From contig JABFSO010000079.1 in the NCBI GenBank assembly GCA_013140555.1, positions 1 to 40,749 on the forward strand: a stretch of DNA of 40,749 nt, read 5' to 3'. Positions 1 to 8,823 of this stretch are shown here, in pieces. The stretch's first letter is position 1, and the number at the start of each line of letters is the position of its first letter. The position numbers and the translations under genes are program-made. Origin of the DNA: Cyclobacteriaceae bacterium. Its GTDB lineage: Bacteria > Bacteroidota > Bacteroidia > Cytophagales > Cyclobacteriaceae. The notes below the pieces were generated by a model. It had not been told where the DNA came from. It was given only the letters and a program-made list of their open reading frames with translations, and searched no databases.

Positions 1-1233
1 GGTTTGGTGGATGATACCGCCCCGCTTTTTGCTTGGTTTGCCGGATGGATGGATTTTGCTTTTGGAGCTTCGCTTACCGCTAGGCACATCATCGCTTTTC
101 TATTAATATTTTTTCAGGCATCATTTTTTGCAATCCTGCTGATCAGCAACAAAGCATATAATGAAAACACCTATTTGCCGGCTCTTATTTTTGGTGTGCT
201 GGGCTTCTTTTCGTTTGATATGCTGGCGTTATCGCCCGAGTTGGTTGCTTCTACCATTTTGCTTTTTGCTTTGAACAACCTCTTTAAAGAAATAGAATTC
301 AGAGAACAGCGCGATGAGGTGATATTCAATCTGGGTATTTATCTGGGTCTGGCTTCGCTTATCTTGTTTAGTTGTTTTATGTTTTTGCCTGGCGCTTTGT
401 TGATTCTGTTCATTTTTACACGGATCACTGCTCGCAAGGCGCTGCTACTCATATTCAGTTTTGCGTTACCGCATCTCATGCTGTTTTCTTTTTTCTTTCT
501 GAAGAACAATGAACGCTATCTGATCGAATATTTTTACTCACCGAATTTTACATTTCACACCGAGGCCATCATTTCATCGAGCTCACTACTTTGGTTGATT
601 GCTGTTCCATTGCTTTATCTTGTGTTTTCGCTGGTAATGCTCAACCGCGAGGCGCATTTTACAAAATACCAATCACAACTGCTGCAGGTAATGTTGGTTT
701 GGTTGATCATTGCATTTATCCATCTGGTGATTACGCGCGAGCGTACACCACACAGTTTCTATTTCTTTTTGCCTCCTCTTACTTATTTTATCAACCATTA
801 CCTTCTGCTCATTCGAAGAAAATTTCTGGCAGAAAGCATGCTGCTTTTGTTGTTGATTTCGGTAATCAGTATTTCGTTTGTAAGCAAAACCGGAAAATGG
901 AAGGTGATTAATTACGAAAAACTTTTTGCGGTAGCTCCGGCAGAAGAATCGGAAATAAAAGGAAAACGAATTCTTCTGTTGGAGAAAAATGATGGCTATT
1001 ATTTGGAAAACAAACTGGCTACTTCTTTTTTGAACTGGAATCTTTCCAAAAATGTTTTCAATAATCCTGATGAATTTGAAAATATCAATCAATTAGATCG
1101 TTCCTTCCAGCAAGATCCTCCTGAAGTTATTGTTGATAAAGACAATTTAATGGAGCCGTTTTTTGAACGGCTTCCGGCTTGGAAATCGAAATACAAAAAA
1201 GAAGGAACGCGTTACTATAAAATCAGCAACTGA
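1..1233 (+). CDS. Polytopic membrane protein, DUF6427-like, 5'-truncated by the window edge
   Basis: The frame is open to base 1 and the first possible start is a TTG at base 4 in mid-stream, so the true start probably lies outside the window. About 300 residues form roughly nine or ten hydrophobic segments (Leu, Phe and Ile rich). They are followed by a soluble tail of about 100 residues containing EIKGKRILLLEKNDGYY. I recall this layout, a membrane body with a short C-terminal soluble domain, from the Bacteroidota-restricted DUF6427 family, whose function is unknown to me. No catalytic motif is visible. The stop overlaps the 3' end of convergent rpiB by 11 bases. Family assignment is tentative; that it encodes an integral inner-membrane protein is secure. 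Confidence 0.6.
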   Translation, partial: GLVDDTAPLFAWFAGWMDFAFGASLTARHIIAFLLIFFQASFFAILLISNKAYNENTYLPALIFGVLGFFSFDMLALSPELVASTILLFALNNLFKEIEFREQRDEVIFNLGIYLGLASLILFSCFMFLPGALLILFIFTRITARKALLLIFSFALPHLMLFSFFFLKNNERYLIEYFYSPNFTFHTEAIISSSSLLWLIAVPLLYLVFSLVMLNREAHFTKYQSQLLQVMLVWLIIAFIHLVITRERTPHSFYFFLPPLTYFINHYLLLIRRKFLAESMLLLLLISVISISFVSKTGKWKVINYEKLFAVAPAEESEIKGKRILLLEKNDGYYLENKLATSFLNWNLSKNVFNNPDEFENINQLDRSFQQDPPEVIVDKDNLMEPFFERLPAWKSKYKKEGTRYYKISN

Positions 1234-1660
1234 TTTTATCTACCCGCTTGGCATGGCGTCCACCTTCAAAAGCGGAATGCAAGAATTTATCGAGAATCTT
1301 TTCAGCTAGCTCAATGGAAACATGTCGTGCCGGAATGCATAGTACATTCGCATTATTATGAGTTCGTGCTAGTTCGGCTAACTCTTCTTTCCAACAAATA
1401 GCTGCACGTATACCTTGATGTTTATTTGCTGTCATGGCTACACCATTGGCGCTGCCGCAGATCAGTACACCTAAATCAAATTCTTTTTTTTCTACACCAC
1501 TCGCTACTGGGTGTGCAAAGTCGGGGTAGTCGGCTGAGTCGCTGCTATAAGTTCCAAAATCTTTTACAGAATACCCGTTTTTCTCCAACCATTTTTTCAG
1601 CAACTCTTTGTATTCAAATCCGGCATGATCGGCACCTATTGCAATTTTTTCTGTCGACAT
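1223..1660 (-). CDS. rpiB: Ribose-5-phosphate isomerase B
   Basis: Interconverts ribose 5-phosphate and ribulose 5-phosphate in the non-oxidative pentose phosphate pathway, in the cytoplasm. The protein has 145 residues, normal for RpiB/LacAB enzymes. Family marks include IGADHAGF near the N-terminus (residues 8-15), SADYPDFAHPVA (42-53), the catalytic-cysteine segment LICGSANGVAMTANK with Cys68, and HNNANVL (101-107). The ATG at 1660 is the natural start. The gene begins 5 bases after the tatC stop, so the two are very probably co-transcribed. Its 3' end overlaps the convergent membrane-protein gene by 11 bases. Confidence 0.96.
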   Translation of the reverse strand: MSTEKIAIGADHAGFEYKELLKKWLEKNGYSVKDFGTYSSDSADYPDFAHPVASGVEKKEFDLGVLICGSANGVAMTANKHQGIRAAICWKEELAELARTHNNANVLCIPARHVSIELAEKILDKFLHSAFEGGRHAKRVDKISC

Positions 1661-1665
1661 AGTGA

Positions 1666-2505
1666 TTAATTGTTTTGTTGATCTGCTCGCAATTCAGCAG
1701 CCTCTTGTTTTGCTTTTTGTTTTGCAACAATCGATGAAATGTAAATACTGATTTCAAACAGAATGTACAATGGCAACGAAATTACTGTTAAGCTGAATGG
1801 ATCTCCGGAAGGAGTGATCACGGCTCCCAAAATCAAGATTACCACAATCGAGTGCTTGCGATAATGACGCATGAGTTGTGGTGTCACCATTCCGATTTTA
1901 GAAAGGAAATAGATGACCATCGGAAACTGGAATAGTAAGCCACAACCTAATACTAAACTGGAGATGGTAGAAACGTATGAAGTAATGTCAAATTCATTCA
2001 CGATCAAATCACTGATGGAATAGGTAGCCAGAAACCAGATGGTGGTGGGACATAAGACATAATAACCAAACAACACACCGGTAATGAAGAGAAACGAAAT
2101 GGCAAAGACAGCTCCCTTTGAATATTTTACTTCCTTATTTTGAAGTCCGGGTTTTACAAACCGCCAGAGCTCCCATGATACATACGGAAATGCAATGATC
2201 AATCCAATGACAAATGAAGCCGTCAACGACATCATAAATTGCCCTGTCATATTCCTACTCTGAAGTTTGAAAGCCAAATCAGTTACACAGAGATCTTTGA
2301 TTCCTGTGAGCTCGCTGAGCTTGCACATGTACTTGAATGTTGGGAAATCTACTTTAGCAGGCGCAAAAATGATGTAATCAAAAATCTCTTTGATGAATAC
2401 AAACGAACCTATCATTGCAATGAAGATCACACTGGTCGATCGCACCACGTGCCATCGCAGTTCCTCCATGTGATCGAGGAATGACATTTCTTTTTCTTCA
2501 GACAT
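1666..2505 (-). CDS. tatC: Sec-independent protein translocase subunit TatC
   Basis: Core subunit of the twin-arginine translocase, which recognises RR signal peptides and exports folded proteins across the inner membrane. The 279-residue protein carries the N-terminal cytoplasmic signature SFLDHMEELRWHVVRS (residues 8-23), six hydrophobic segments, and the loop FVKPGLQNKEVKY after TM2, all typical of TatC. The C-terminal tail is hydrophilic and Gln/Ala rich. tatA/B genes are not in this window. It lies between glyA (87 bases upstream) and rpiB (5 bases downstream) on the same strand. I saw no good TAnnTTTG element directly upstream, so transcription may come from the glyA promoter. Confidence 0.96.
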   Translation of the reverse strand: MSEEKEMSFLDHMEELRWHVVRSTSVIFIAMIGSFVFIKEIFDYIIFAPAKVDFPTFKYMCKLSELTGIKDLCVTDLAFKLQSRNMTGQFMMSLTASFVIGLIIAFPYVSWELWRFVKPGLQNKEVKYSKGAVFAISFLFITGVLFGYYVLCPTTIWFLATYSISDLIVNEFDITSYVSTISSLVLGCGLLFQFPMVIYFLSKIGMVTPQLMRHYRKHSIVVILILGAVITPSGDPFSLTVISLPLYILFEISIYISSIVAKQKAKQEAAELRADQQNN

Positions 2506-2592
2506 TACTACTTATAAATTAGAATTAACTCCCTCACTACAAATTAGAGCGATTGCCAACTTGCAACTCGTTCCGATCCAAAGTTTTATAAC

Positions 2593-3864
2593 TTATGAAA
2601 ACAACGGAAACTTCTTCATCAAGCCATTTACTTTGCGCTTCACCGCTTTCAGGTGTTTTGTGTCTTCTGGTTTTTTCAAAGCTTCATCTATTAAGTCAAC
2701 CACTTTCACCACATCTTTTTCTTTCAATCCACGAGTGGTGATGGCAGGTGTGCCAATGCGCATACCCGATGTTACCATCGGAGATTGCGTATCAAATGGT
2801 ACCATGTTTTTGTTGATGGTGATGTCCGCCTGAATCAATGCTTCCTCTGCCAACTTACCAGTCAAATTTTTAGAGCGCAGATCAATCAACATTAAATGAT
2901 TGTCGGTACCTCCTGAAATAATTTTATAACCTTTGGCAGTGAAAGCTTGTGCCATGGCTTTGGCATTTTTTGCAACCTGCACAACGTATTCCAAATATTC
3001 ATCTGTCAACGCCTCGCCAAAAGCAATGGCTTTCGCAGCGATAACGTGCTCTAATGGCCCGCCTTGCGTGCCGGGGAAAACACCCGAATCTAAAACAGAA
3101 GACATTTTGCGTAACTCACCTTTGGGTGTTTTTAGTCCAAATGGATTATCAAAATTCTTGCCGATCATAATCAATCCACCTCGTGGACCTCTCAAGGTTT
3201 TGTGGGTAGTGGTAGTCACGATATGACAATGTTCCAATGGATCGTTTAACAAACCACGCGCAATCAATCCGGCCGGGTGTGAGATATCAGCCAGCAAAAG
3301 AGCGCCTACGCTATCAGCCGCTTCGCGCAATTTTTTATAATCCCAATCGCGGCTATATGCCGATGCACCGCAAATCACCATCTTCGGTTTTTCACGCTGT
3401 GCAATTTCAATTACTTTATTAAAGTCAATCAAACCTGTTTCTTGTTCTACTCCATAAAATGAGGGCTGATATAGTTTGCCCGAAAAATTAACAGGAGAAC
3501 CATGTGTAAGGTGGCCACCATGTGATAAGTCAAATCCTAAAATCTTATCGCCCGGCTTCAAACAAGCCAGCATAACCGCAGCATTGGCTTGAGCTCCCGA
3601 GTGTGGCTGCACGTTGGCCCATTCGGCACCAAACAATTGCTTAATGCGATCAATTGCAAGTTGTTCAACCTCGTCCACCACTTCGCAGCCGCCATAATAG
3701 CGCTTGCCGGGCAGGCCTTCAGCATATTTGTTGGTAAGCACAGAGCCTTGTGCTTTCATTACCTGCTGAGAGGTAAAATTTTCGGAGGCAATCAACTCGA
3801 TGCCATGCTCCTGGCGTTGTTTTTCTTTTTCAATGAGGTCGAAGATGACTTTGTCGCGCTTCAT
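2593..3864 (-). CDS. glyA: Serine hydroxymethyltransferase
   Basis: PLP enzyme converting serine and tetrahydrofolate to glycine and 5,10-methylene-tetrahydrofolate, the main source of one-carbon units. Length is 423 residues, as usual. Visible marks are IELIASENF (residues 22-30), [15 protein letters not shown] (45-59), SHGGHLTHG (114-122), and the PLP-lysine motif [14 protein letters not shown] (217-230) with Lys222. The ATG at 3864 lies about 21 bases downstream of a perfect TAnnTTTG element on the same strand. It is the first gene of a probable glyA-tatC-rpiB unit, although the 87-base gap to tatC leaves room for a second promoter. Confidence 0.98.
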   Translation of the reverse strand: MKRDKVIFDLIEKEKQRQEHGIELIASENFTSQQVMKAQGSVLTNKYAEGLPGKRYYGGCEVVDEVEQLAIDRIKQLFGAEWANVQPHSGAQANAAVMLACLKPGDKILGFDLSHGGHLTHGSPVNFSGKLYQPSFYGVEQETGLIDFNKVIEIAQREKPKMVICGASAYSRDWDYKKLREAADSVGALLLADISHPAGLIARGLLNDPLEHCHIVTTTTHKTLRGPRGGLIMIGKNFDNPFGLKTPKGELRKMSSVLDSGVFPGTQGGPLEHVIAAKAIAFGEALTDEYLEYVVQVAKNAKAMAQAFTAKGYKIISGGTDNHLMLIDLRSKNLTGKLAEEALIQADITINKNMVPFDTQSPMVTSGMRIGTPAITTRGLKEKDVVKVVDLIDEALKKPEDTKHLKAVKRKVNGLMKKFPLFS

Positions 3865-3885
3865 GAGTGGTTTATTTTAAGGCAC

Positions 3886-3893
3886 CAAAAATA
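3886..3893 (-). promoter_or_regulatory. Putative -7 promoter element of glyA
   Basis: Read on the minus strand this is TATTTTTG, a full match to the Bacteroidota -7 consensus TAnnTTTG, ending about 21 bases before the glyA ATG. No TTG lies at the ideal 19-base spacing; the nearest TTG is about 27 bases upstream. The match is therefore to the -7 half only. It predicts a short leader of roughly 15 bases. Confidence 0.45.
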
Positions 3894-4023
3894 GGCATAG
3901 AGCGCGCATTTGCCTAAAAACAATCAACTTTCCTCACGTTTCCTTTTCCACTGCTCGTGCGGCCATAGCCAACGGGCCGAGTTTCGGTAATGAACGGCTC
4001 GACCAATTGCACAATTGTTTGTG

Positions 4024-4031
4024 TACTTTTG
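4024..4031 (+). promoter_or_regulatory. Putative -7 promoter element of the SDR gene
   Basis: TACTTTTG matches TAnnTTTG exactly and ends 17 bases before the ATG at 4049. Transcription from it would start near 4036-4040, which rules out the upstream in-frame TTG at 4007 as the start codon. A good -33 TTG at 19 bases is lacking; the closest TTG is 14 bases away. Confidence 0.45.
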
Positions 4032-4048
4032 TTGGATATACTGGTTTT

Positions 4049-4855
4049 ATGAAGGATAAAGTTGTGATTATTACAGGAGGTTCTTCCGGCATAGGCAAAG
4101 CGATGGCGGAAGTTTTTGGTTTAAATGGGTCTAAAGTTTTTATTACCGGCCGAAACTTAACAGACCTACATCAGACGGTAACCGAATTAAAAAGCAAGGG
4201 TATAGATGCCCATGGCTTTCAAGCCGATGTAAGTGTGGAAGATGATAATCGCAAGATGGCTGAGGAGGCCATTCAGAAATTTGGTAGAATAGATGTGCTC
4301 ATCAATAATGCGGGCATTTCCATGCGAGCACTCTTCAATGAAGTGGATTTAACAGTGGTTAAGAAGGTAATGGACATCAATTTTTATGGTGTGCTTTATG
4401 CGACTAAATATTGCATGCCTGAGATATTGAAGAATCAGGGTTCAGTAGTAGGTATTTCATCAATTGCCGGCTACCGCGGTTTGCCTGGGCGCACAGGATA
4501 CTCGGCATCTAAATTTGCATTGAATGGATTTCTGGAGGTCTTGCGCACAGAGATGCTGAAGAAAGGCGTACACGTGCTGACGGCTTGTCCGGGATTTACC
4601 GCCTCAAACATTCGTAAAAGATCGTTGACGAAAGATGGCACTTCGCAGGGTGAGTCGCCACGCGATGAGGCTTCGATGATGACAGCCGAAGAATGTGCGC
4701 ATCACATTTACAAGGCAACCGTAAAACGCAAAAAGATATTAATCTTAACAAGCCAGGGAAAGCTTACTGTATTCTTAAATAAGTTTTTCCCCGGCCTTAC
4801 TGATAGACTAGTTTACAATGTGATGGCCAAAGAAGCCAATGCACCTATTAGCTAA
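4049..4855 (+). CDS. Short-chain dehydrogenase/reductase (SDR) family oxidoreductase
   Basis: NAD(P)-dependent oxidoreductase of the classical SDR family, 268 residues from the ATG chosen here. The dinucleotide-binding motif TGGSSGIG sits near the N-terminus, NNAG marks the core strand, and the catalytic Ser (GISSIAG) and Tyr/Lys (YSASK) are in place. The frame extends upstream to a TTG at 4007, but that would place 14 atypical residues before the conserved KDKVVIITGG and lies above the predicted promoter, so 4049 is preferred. The substrate cannot be told; similar proteins act on lipids, sterols or 3-oxoacyl compounds. Its stop is 3 bases from that of the convergent DUF3857 gene. Confidence 0.9.
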   Translation: MKDKVVIITGGSSGIGKAMAEVFGLNGSKVFITGRNLTDLHQTVTELKSKGIDAHGFQADVSVEDDNRKMAEEAIQKFGRIDVLINNAGISMRALFNEVDLTVVKKVMDINFYGVLYATKYCMPEILKNQGSVVGISSIAGYRGLPGRTGYSASKFALNGFLEVLRTEMLKKGVHVLTACPGFTASNIRKRSLTKDGTSQGESPRDEASMMTAEECAHHIYKATVKRKKILILTSQGKLTVFLNKFFPGLTDRLVYNVMAKEANAPIS

Positions 4856-4857
4856 GC

Positions 4858-6759
4858 TTACGTTTTGCTTAGAAAAACCAGTTTAGTGTTATCCGCTTTG
4901 TTGATGTTCTTATAGAAATCTACTAATTCAGAATAGGCAGCTGGGGGATGCTCGCCCGGAATCATTTTTAGTTTACGGGTGTAAATCAACTTACCTTGAT
5001 CAAACTTGAAATTAGCTTCATATTCTCCGTAGCGACTTGAAAACTTAACGGGCTGAGGGACGAACTCGGGATAGATTTCTTCAGGAATGGAATACACAAT
5101 CGTGTCGATATCTACATACGAATTTTTAAACACAACCGGGTTTTTTCTGGTTTCTAACTTAGGTGGTATGTAGGTGTTGCGATTCATCAGGTTGGGCGTA
5201 ATGAAAATACGCTTACCACTAACAGATGCATACCGATTCAAAGTAAGGTCTACGTTTACAATAGCTGAAGGCACTTTGCCTTTTTTGTTGATCATTGAAA
5301 AGGTGCCGAGCTCGAAGCTTGGAATATTTAAATTCTCTTGAAGCCATTTTTTTTGTTCATCGAAAGAGCTGTTGATGCGGGCATCCAGATCACCGATTTC
5401 ATATTGTATACCTGAATAGGCAGTGCTCACTTTCGCTTTTGCGTTACCAGACTTTTCAAGAACAACCTCAGCCTTTTGATATTGAGTGTTTTGCTCAGGT
5501 TTTAGTTTAGGGGTTCGAACGATTTTACCGCCTTCTTCTGTAATCATAAGCGCGTAGCGATTGCCAGTGAAGGTTCCGGAATAACCAAATGGGTTTGTTT
5601 GACTCGTGCATTCCAACCACAAGGTATCTCTGCCATTTGGCACACTCACCACCACATGGTTGCCTTGGTGGCTCGGAAAATCCAAAATCATTTCAGGTTC
5701 ATTTGCGCCAGCCTGAATAGTAGTGAAATATCCTTTAATGCCAATGCTTTTTAAGAGAGCTACTGTATAATTCGATAACGCTTTACAATCACCATACCCA
5801 TTTTTGTCGACTACATCAGCAGGAAAGGGTTGAAGTCCACCGATTCCTAAGCTGATGTTTACATACCTCGTTCTACTTTGAACATATTCGTAAACCGCTT
5901 TTGCTTTTTCTTCCGTTGATTTTAAGTTTTGAGTAAGCTGTTTTATTTTCTCAAGTGTGGCAGCATCAACTATATCTCTTCCATTGTTTAATTGCATTTG
6001 CCAAAGGCCATAATCTTTCCAAGAGGCCATTGATCCCCGATATCCTTCATATTCGAATATTGTGGGTGCCAACATGACATGGGGTATTAAATTATGAGAT
6101 GTGTATTTCTCAAATTTTTCTGGAATAATATTCGTAAATGACCATACTAATTTCTCATTGTCTCCTAACCTTTCCTTTCGGGGTTCTTCAATTGAGTTCA
6201 ATTTATAGCGCGGCTTTAGCACAATAGGGTACTCAACTTCATATGTTTCTTTTTCAATGGAAACCTCGTCATCATAATAAAGCCTGAATGTTGGTATTGC
6301 ATACAAGTACTTAGTTTCTGTTTCATACTCAAACTCTACAGTGTATGGATAGGTAGCTTGCTCCAGATCCATGAACTTATATCGGTTGTCCGTATAAAGA
6401 CTATTGGCATCATAAGCGCTACGATCAAAAATTTCATTGTTCTTCAGCTTTTTTATTACCTCTCCGTTTGCATCATACGCAATACCGGAAACAGAAACAA
6501 CTTTTTCCAGTTTATCGTAAAAGACCGCTTCCGTAGCAAACCGCTTCCCATTTTCATTAAGAATCGTAATCACCTTATGTACTTTTTGTCGTGAGCGATT
6601 GATGGACACAATTTCAAAGCGATAAAAATCTTCGCGCACTACAGCATACATGCCGTCTTTCATTTTTTGCGGTATGCTGCTAACCGGATACTTGGGACTA
6701 TCCTTAGCCACCAAACTAAGTGAAATCGTAAGGAGAAAAGAGATGATTAATAATCGCAT
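4858..6759 (-). CDS. Secreted DUF3857/transglutaminase-like protein with intact catalytic triad
   Basis: The 633-residue protein begins with a signal peptide (MRLLIISFLLTISLSLVAK). An N-terminal DUF3857 beta-rich region of about 250 residues follows, then a papain-like transglutaminase core and a C-terminal beta domain. The triad is visible as Cys325 in YGDCKALS, His368 in GNHVVVSV, and Glu383 in LWLECTS. Members of this superfamily are cysteine peptidases or transferases; the substrate here is unknown, and action in the periplasm or at the surface is inferred from the signal peptide. It lies 56 bases downstream of a same-strand paralogue (6816-8750), with a divergent third paralogue beyond. 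No promoter is evident in the 56-base gap, so co-transcription is likely. Confidence 0.85.
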   Translation of the reverse strand: MRLLIISFLLTISLSLVAKDSPKYPVSSIPQKMKDGMYAVVREDFYRFEIVSINRSRQKVHKVITILNENGKRFATEAVFYDKLEKVVSVSGIAYDANGEVIKKLKNNEIFDRSAYDANSLYTDNRYKFMDLEQATYPYTVEFEYETETKYLYAIPTFRLYYDDEVSIEKETYEVEYPIVLKPRYKLNSIEEPRKERLGDNEKLVWSFTNIIPEKFEKYTSHNLIPHVMLAPTIFEYEGYRGSMASWKDYGLWQMQLNNGRDIVDAATLEKIKQLTQNLKSTEEKAKAVYEYVQSRTRYVNISLGIGGLQPFPADVVDKNGYGDCKALSNYTVALLKSIGIKGYFTTIQAGANEPEMILDFPSHQGNHVVVSVPNGRDTLWLECTSQTNPFGYSGTFTGNRYALMITEEGGKIVRTPKLKPEQNTQYQKAEVVLEKSGNAKAKVSTAYSGIQYEIGDLDARINSSFDEQKKWLQENLNIPSFELGTFSMINKKGKVPSAIVNVDLTLNRYASVSGKRIFITPNLMNRNTYIPPKLETRKNPVVFKNSYVDIDTIVYSIPEEIYPEFVPQPVKFSSRYGEYEANFKFDQGKLIYTRKLKMIPGEHPPAAYSELVDFYKNINKADNTKLVFLSKT

Positions 6760-6815
6760 GACAACTTTAATTTTTTAGTCTACACCTAATCTATTCACAA
6801 CACTATTTAATGCAC

Positions 6816-8750
6816 TTATTTTTTCTTTAAAACGATTTGTTCGGCTTGCTTTGCTACAACTTGATTGTAGAATTCTTTTACAACCGGATAATCCGTCTGA
6901 ATCATAACACTTTTATTGATCTGAAAAATGCTAGTGATATTAATCGTGTTTCCCACGGAGGTAACATTGAGTATGTATTTTCCCGCATTTCCAGGCAGTG
7001 CAATAACTTTATTTTTAGGCAAATCATCTATGATAAAATTTTCCGGGACAACTAATTTAAGAATATAGGTTTTTTCAATTAAGCTGCCAAAATCGATAGG
7101 GTATGTGCGTTCATCTGATTTAAACGGGTTCTCCTCAATTCTACCAGTTACAAATGGATTGATATAAAGAATATCTCCTGCTGATGTGGCATGATCTGAA
7201 ATAACTACTTGATGTGATTCTTTGATTGGTTTACTTAAGTCTTTTACATCTTGAAATTCACTTTTTTCAAATACCCATTGCTTGGTGCCTTTAAAATCTT
7301 TTAAATATTTTTCCTCTCCATCTTTTGAAAGCTCATCACGAGTATATTGTGCATTGTACCCATCAAATAAGTATTGAACTGTTCCCTTCAATTCTCCCTC
7401 TGCGTTCGCGGTAAGGGAAGCATTCACTACTGTTTTAGATTTCGCTTTTGTTGTGATGTCGATCCAACCAAAATTCTTCTTAGAAATAACGAGACCTTGG
7501 CCGTTTAAACAGCGGTTTGGCAAAACATCATACATCAGATTTTTCTCAGTTGCGTCAAGCAAAACACGTTTCCCACCTATATTGATGGAGGCAATTACGT
7601 AGTTAAACTGTCTTGACATGGGGTAAGCTTGGCGGATGATGCCATGCCCTCTCGTGCTAAGTAAAATCATCTCCACATCAAATCCCGCCTTATCAAGCAT
7701 TGAAGCCAGTATAATATTGACATCGCCCGAAGTGCCTGTTTTAGTTTCTAAAATCTTTTTGATGTTTCCTACAGCATAATCTTCTTCACCATCCCATTGC
7801 ACATTGGCTTTGACGTAGTCAGAAATCGCAATTACTTTTTTCAACGAATCGGTTATTCCGGTAGTGATCTGACTTACCTTTTCTTTGAGGAATCCGGATT
7901 TATCTATGGCTTTTCCAAAAGCTTCATCTTCCAAAAGACCTTTGGCCAGTTTCTGCCACGAAGCCATTACTTCTTCTGAGTGCGTACGATAGTTGATGCG
8001 TGAGAGAGCAAAGTTGATTTTCGAAACATACTCATCTTCCGAGGTCATGTAGGCTTCTTCCTTAAATGCAGGAACTAATTGTGATACCCAGTGATGACCG
8101 GTTACATCGGTTTCATAGTATACTTGAGATTTCGTTTCATAGCTGTTGACAGGTATATAACCCTGCATGTATTTTTCGTAAGTAAAGAAATCAGGTATCA
8201 TCGCCCAGTACTCGCTCCATCGAGTTGGGATTGACCGTTGAAAAGACCAGTTAGGAAAATTGGTGAAGAATTCAGATGAAATTTTATACGAGTACTCAAT
8301 CACGCTTCCCACCTTTACGTTAGGAATAGCAAATTTTTGTCGGTTAAAGTTTCGGTTAACTCTTTCTTTGAAAATGTTGTCTTTCGAAAGTTTACTTTCA
8401 ATCAATTTACCATTTTCGAGATTGTATGACGCAGCCTTGAGGGATTGTACTTTCTCTTCCGTTGAACCTGAGCGATAAATGCTGATACTGGTGTTTGCAA
8501 AGTCCAAACCTTCTTTTGTTAAAATTTTAATCCGGGTATGGCGTTCAAAATTTAGAACAAATTGCTCGCCAACGTAATTAATGTACGCAACTCCATAATC
8601 TGCCAAAACCACTGCTGAGGCGGAAGAATCATTGGCATAGACAGTCATTTTCAGATCTTCCATCGGAATATCCCCAAATTTGATCGGAGATTTTTGGGAA
8701 TAGCCAATAATGGTTAAAAGGATAAAGGCAACAGTTGAGCAAATACGCAT
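6816..8750 (-). CDS. Secreted DUF3857 paralogue with degenerate transglutaminase site
   Basis: 644 residues with signal peptide MRICSTVAFILLTIIGYSQ. The layout matches its neighbours: DUF3857 region (YSYKISSEFFTNFPNWSFQ, around 155-173), transglutaminase-like core, C-terminal beta domain. Aligned by eye to the 4858-6759 protein, the catalytic Cys is replaced by Val344 (SGDVNIILA) and the His by Tyr384 (QFNYVIAS), while the acid remains (Asp399 in LLDATEK). It should therefore lack the usual thiol chemistry and may be a binding or scaffold protein. As I recall, such Cys-less forms are common among Bacteroidota DUF3857 proteins, so this is probably an old, maintained state rather than decay. 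The frame is intact. Confidence 0.85.
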   Translation of the reverse strand: MRICSTVAFILLTIIGYSQKSPIKFGDIPMEDLKMTVYANDSSASAVVLADYGVAYINYVGEQFVLNFERHTRIKILTKEGLDFANTSISIYRSGSTEEKVQSLKAASYNLENGKLIESKLSKDNIFKERVNRNFNRQKFAIPNVKVGSVIEYSYKISSEFFTNFPNWSFQRSIPTRWSEYWAMIPDFFTYEKYMQGYIPVNSYETKSQVYYETDVTGHHWVSQLVPAFKEEAYMTSEDEYVSKINFALSRINYRTHSEEVMASWQKLAKGLLEDEAFGKAIDKSGFLKEKVSQITTGITDSLKKVIAISDYVKANVQWDGEEDYAVGNIKKILETKTGTSGDVNIILASMLDKAGFDVEMILLSTRGHGIIRQAYPMSRQFNYVIASINIGGKRVLLDATEKNLMYDVLPNRCLNGQGLVISKKNFGWIDITTKAKSKTVVNASLTANAEGELKGTVQYLFDGYNAQYTRDELSKDGEEKYLKDFKGTKQWVFEKSEFQDVKDLSKPIKESHQVVISDHATSAGDILYINPFVTGRIEENPFKSDERTYPIDFGSLIEKTYILKLVVPENFIIDDLPKNKVIALPGNAGKYILNVTSVGNTINITSIFQINKSVMIQTDYPVVKEFYNQVVAKQAEQIVLKKK

Positions 8751-8823
8751 ATTTTTAATATTGGATTAAGAGGTAATAATCTTAAAATATTTCAGCTTTG
8801 TAAAATATTTGGTATTAATTCTT

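Noticed and set aside
2933-3894. Several plus-strand open frames opposite glyA
   Set aside because: glyA is certain on the minus strand; these products have low-complexity Ser/Ala/Pro composition typical of antisense frames.
3865-4023. GC-rich segment before the SDR gene as a possible tRNA or small RNA
   Set aside because: No cloverleaf or anticodon arm could be formed on either strand; only short GGCC and CGAG/CTCG pairings are present.
4852-4872. CTAAGC/GCTTAG hairpin spanning the stops of the convergent SDR and DUF3857 genes as a terminator
   Set aside because: No T run follows on either strand; on plus the hairpin is followed by A residues, and the 9-base loop is large. It may be chance within overlapping 3' ends.
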